Assembly (NCBI GenBank): GCA_009360885.1
Contig: SPEL01000008.1
Location: forward strand, 82,506 to 146,505
Direction: 5' to 3'
DNA length: 64,000 nucleotides
Origin: Sphingobium sp.
Lineage (GTDB): Bacteria; Pseudomonadota; Alphaproteobacteria; Sphingomonadales; Sphingomonadaceae
Every line of letters starts with the position of its first letter. The stretch's first letter is position 1. Position numbers and translations under genes: made by a program. The notes under the pieces were generated by a model. It was not told the origin of the DNA and did not search any database. It saw nothing but the letters and a program-made list of their open reading frames with translations. Below are positions 63,577-64,000 of the stretch, piece after piece.

Positions 63577-63836
63577 GAGACCCCCTTAATATTATCTCGG
63601 ATAATTTCCGGTCAGGTGGTCCTGTCCCTCAAGGATCTATCTACTGATTTAATAGATTTAATATCCAATCAGTTTTTCTTATGTCCTGTAAAATCCTCGT
63701 TTGTTGCAACCCGTGATACTACGAAAACTCAGTATATTTCGTATAATCGTCGCGGCGTTAGTCATCCGCTTTAGACCGTGTTTAAAAGCTGCCCTTCGTT
63801 CATAGGAAGGGAAACCGCTTCAGCGCTACCCCCCCT
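63577..63836. other. intergenic region ahead of the sulfatase-linked receptor, with a 9-base tandem repeat
   Basis: The stretch is AT-rich and should hold the receptor promoter on the minus strand. A direct tandem repeat GATTTAATA lies at 63646-63654 and 63655-63663. A hairpin at 63792-63811 ends the upstream tonB transcript. Confidence 0.5.
63792..63811 (-). terminator. hairpin downstream of tonB-like gene
   Basis: CCCTTC (63792-63797) and GAAGGG (63806-63811) form a 6 bp stem with an 8 base loop. On the minus strand it lies about 26 bases after the tonB-like stop and is followed by CAGCTTTTAAAC, a short T-run. It is a plausible factor-independent terminator, though the T-run is only four long. 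Confidence 0.45.
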
Positions 63837-64000
63837 TCAGCGTGTTTTCATAAAGAACTCGACGGGGACCACCAGTTCGATGGTGTCGCCTTTCACATCC
63901 TCTGGGGGCTTAGGCAGCGGGGACGCGCGTTTAGGCAGCGCAACCGCCTCATCATCCAAAGAGCGGAACCCTGAGGATCGTTCAAGCCGCACCGACAGCA
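63837..64000 (-). CDS. tonB: TonB-like energy transducer, C-terminal part (5' end outside window)
   Basis: Reading in from the window edge on the minus strand, the frame gives a protein end SSGFRSLDDEAVALPKRASPLP, then KPPEDVKGDTIELVVPVEF and a stop at 63837. This matches the TonB C-terminal domain that contacts TonB boxes of receptors. Only the last 53 codons are inside the window. It should energise the receptor encoded next to it. The start and N-terminal membrane anchor are outside. Confidence 0.85.
   Translation of the reverse strand, partial: LSVRLERSSGFRSLDDEAVALPKRASPLPKPPEDVKGDTIELVVPVEFFMKTR

Overview
The window is a chromosomal segment of a moderately GC-rich Gram-negative bacterium, most likely an alphaproteobacterium of the order Sphingomonadales. 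Pointers are six TonB-dependent receptors (two in sigma/FecR operons), a ubiK-ybjN-proC gene string, a secreted DsbD-like protein and TlyA. The species cannot be told from the sequence alone. Almost all of the window is coding; the left edge cuts a DEAD-box helicase and the right edge cuts a tonB-like gene.

Layout. 1-1338: end of a DEAD-box RNA helicase. 7349-1623 (minus): an iron-type ECF sigma factor, FecR, an STN-containing TonB receptor, a methyltransferase with a regulatory domain and an unrecognised small protein. 7786-12887: gamma carbonic anhydrase, then a minus-strand formaldehyde-detoxification group (glutathione-dependent formaldehyde dehydrogenase, VOC protein, S-formylglutathione hydrolase, dienelactone-hydrolase-like protein) with a divergent LysR regulator. 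12972-19624: DsbD-like reductase, TlyA, TspO, UbiK, YbjN-like protein, ProC, MarR regulator and tRNA-Gln(TTG). 24658-19916 (minus): five tightly packed genes for cell-surface glycan or glycolipid work (DUF2334 deacetylase, two GT4 glycosyltransferases, a flippase-like integral membrane protein, a DUF2141 protein). 24971-29658: DsbB-like protein, a ModE-type DNA-binding protein, a di-heme peroxidase with a small secreted protein, and a divergent TonB receptor. 29744-42015: a LysR regulator followed by a nearly unbroken operon for the NAD-linked molybdenum formate dehydrogenase (FdsG, B, A, D), FdhD and molybdenum-cofactor enzymes MoaD, MoaE, MoaB/Mog, MoaC, MoeA, MobA and MoaA, with a TauE/SafE membrane protein inside. 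42162-51691: two secreted glycerophosphodiester phosphodiesterases around a TonB receptor, then a convergent sigma/FecR/STN-receptor operon. 51794-56897: Lrp regulator with a divergent EamA transporter, an LD-carboxypeptidase and a siderophore-type receptor. 57168-64000 (minus): a UbiB/ABC1 kinase paralogue of richer GC, a roughly 0.5 kb non-coding stretch, then a more AT-rich sulfatase, TonB receptor and tonB module.

How they fit together. Formaldehyde is taken to formate by AdhC and FghA and then to CO2 by the Fds enzyme. The fds operon carries its own cofactor assembly and sulfur-insertion genes, and a ModE-type protein lies close by. The receptor loci look like separate nutrient-uptake modules for iron or siderophores, glycerophosphodiesters, a sulfated substrate and probably a metal. 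Several intergenic regions hold strong perfect inverted repeats that could shape differential expression within operons. No phage, CRISPR array, insertion sequence or rRNA was seen.
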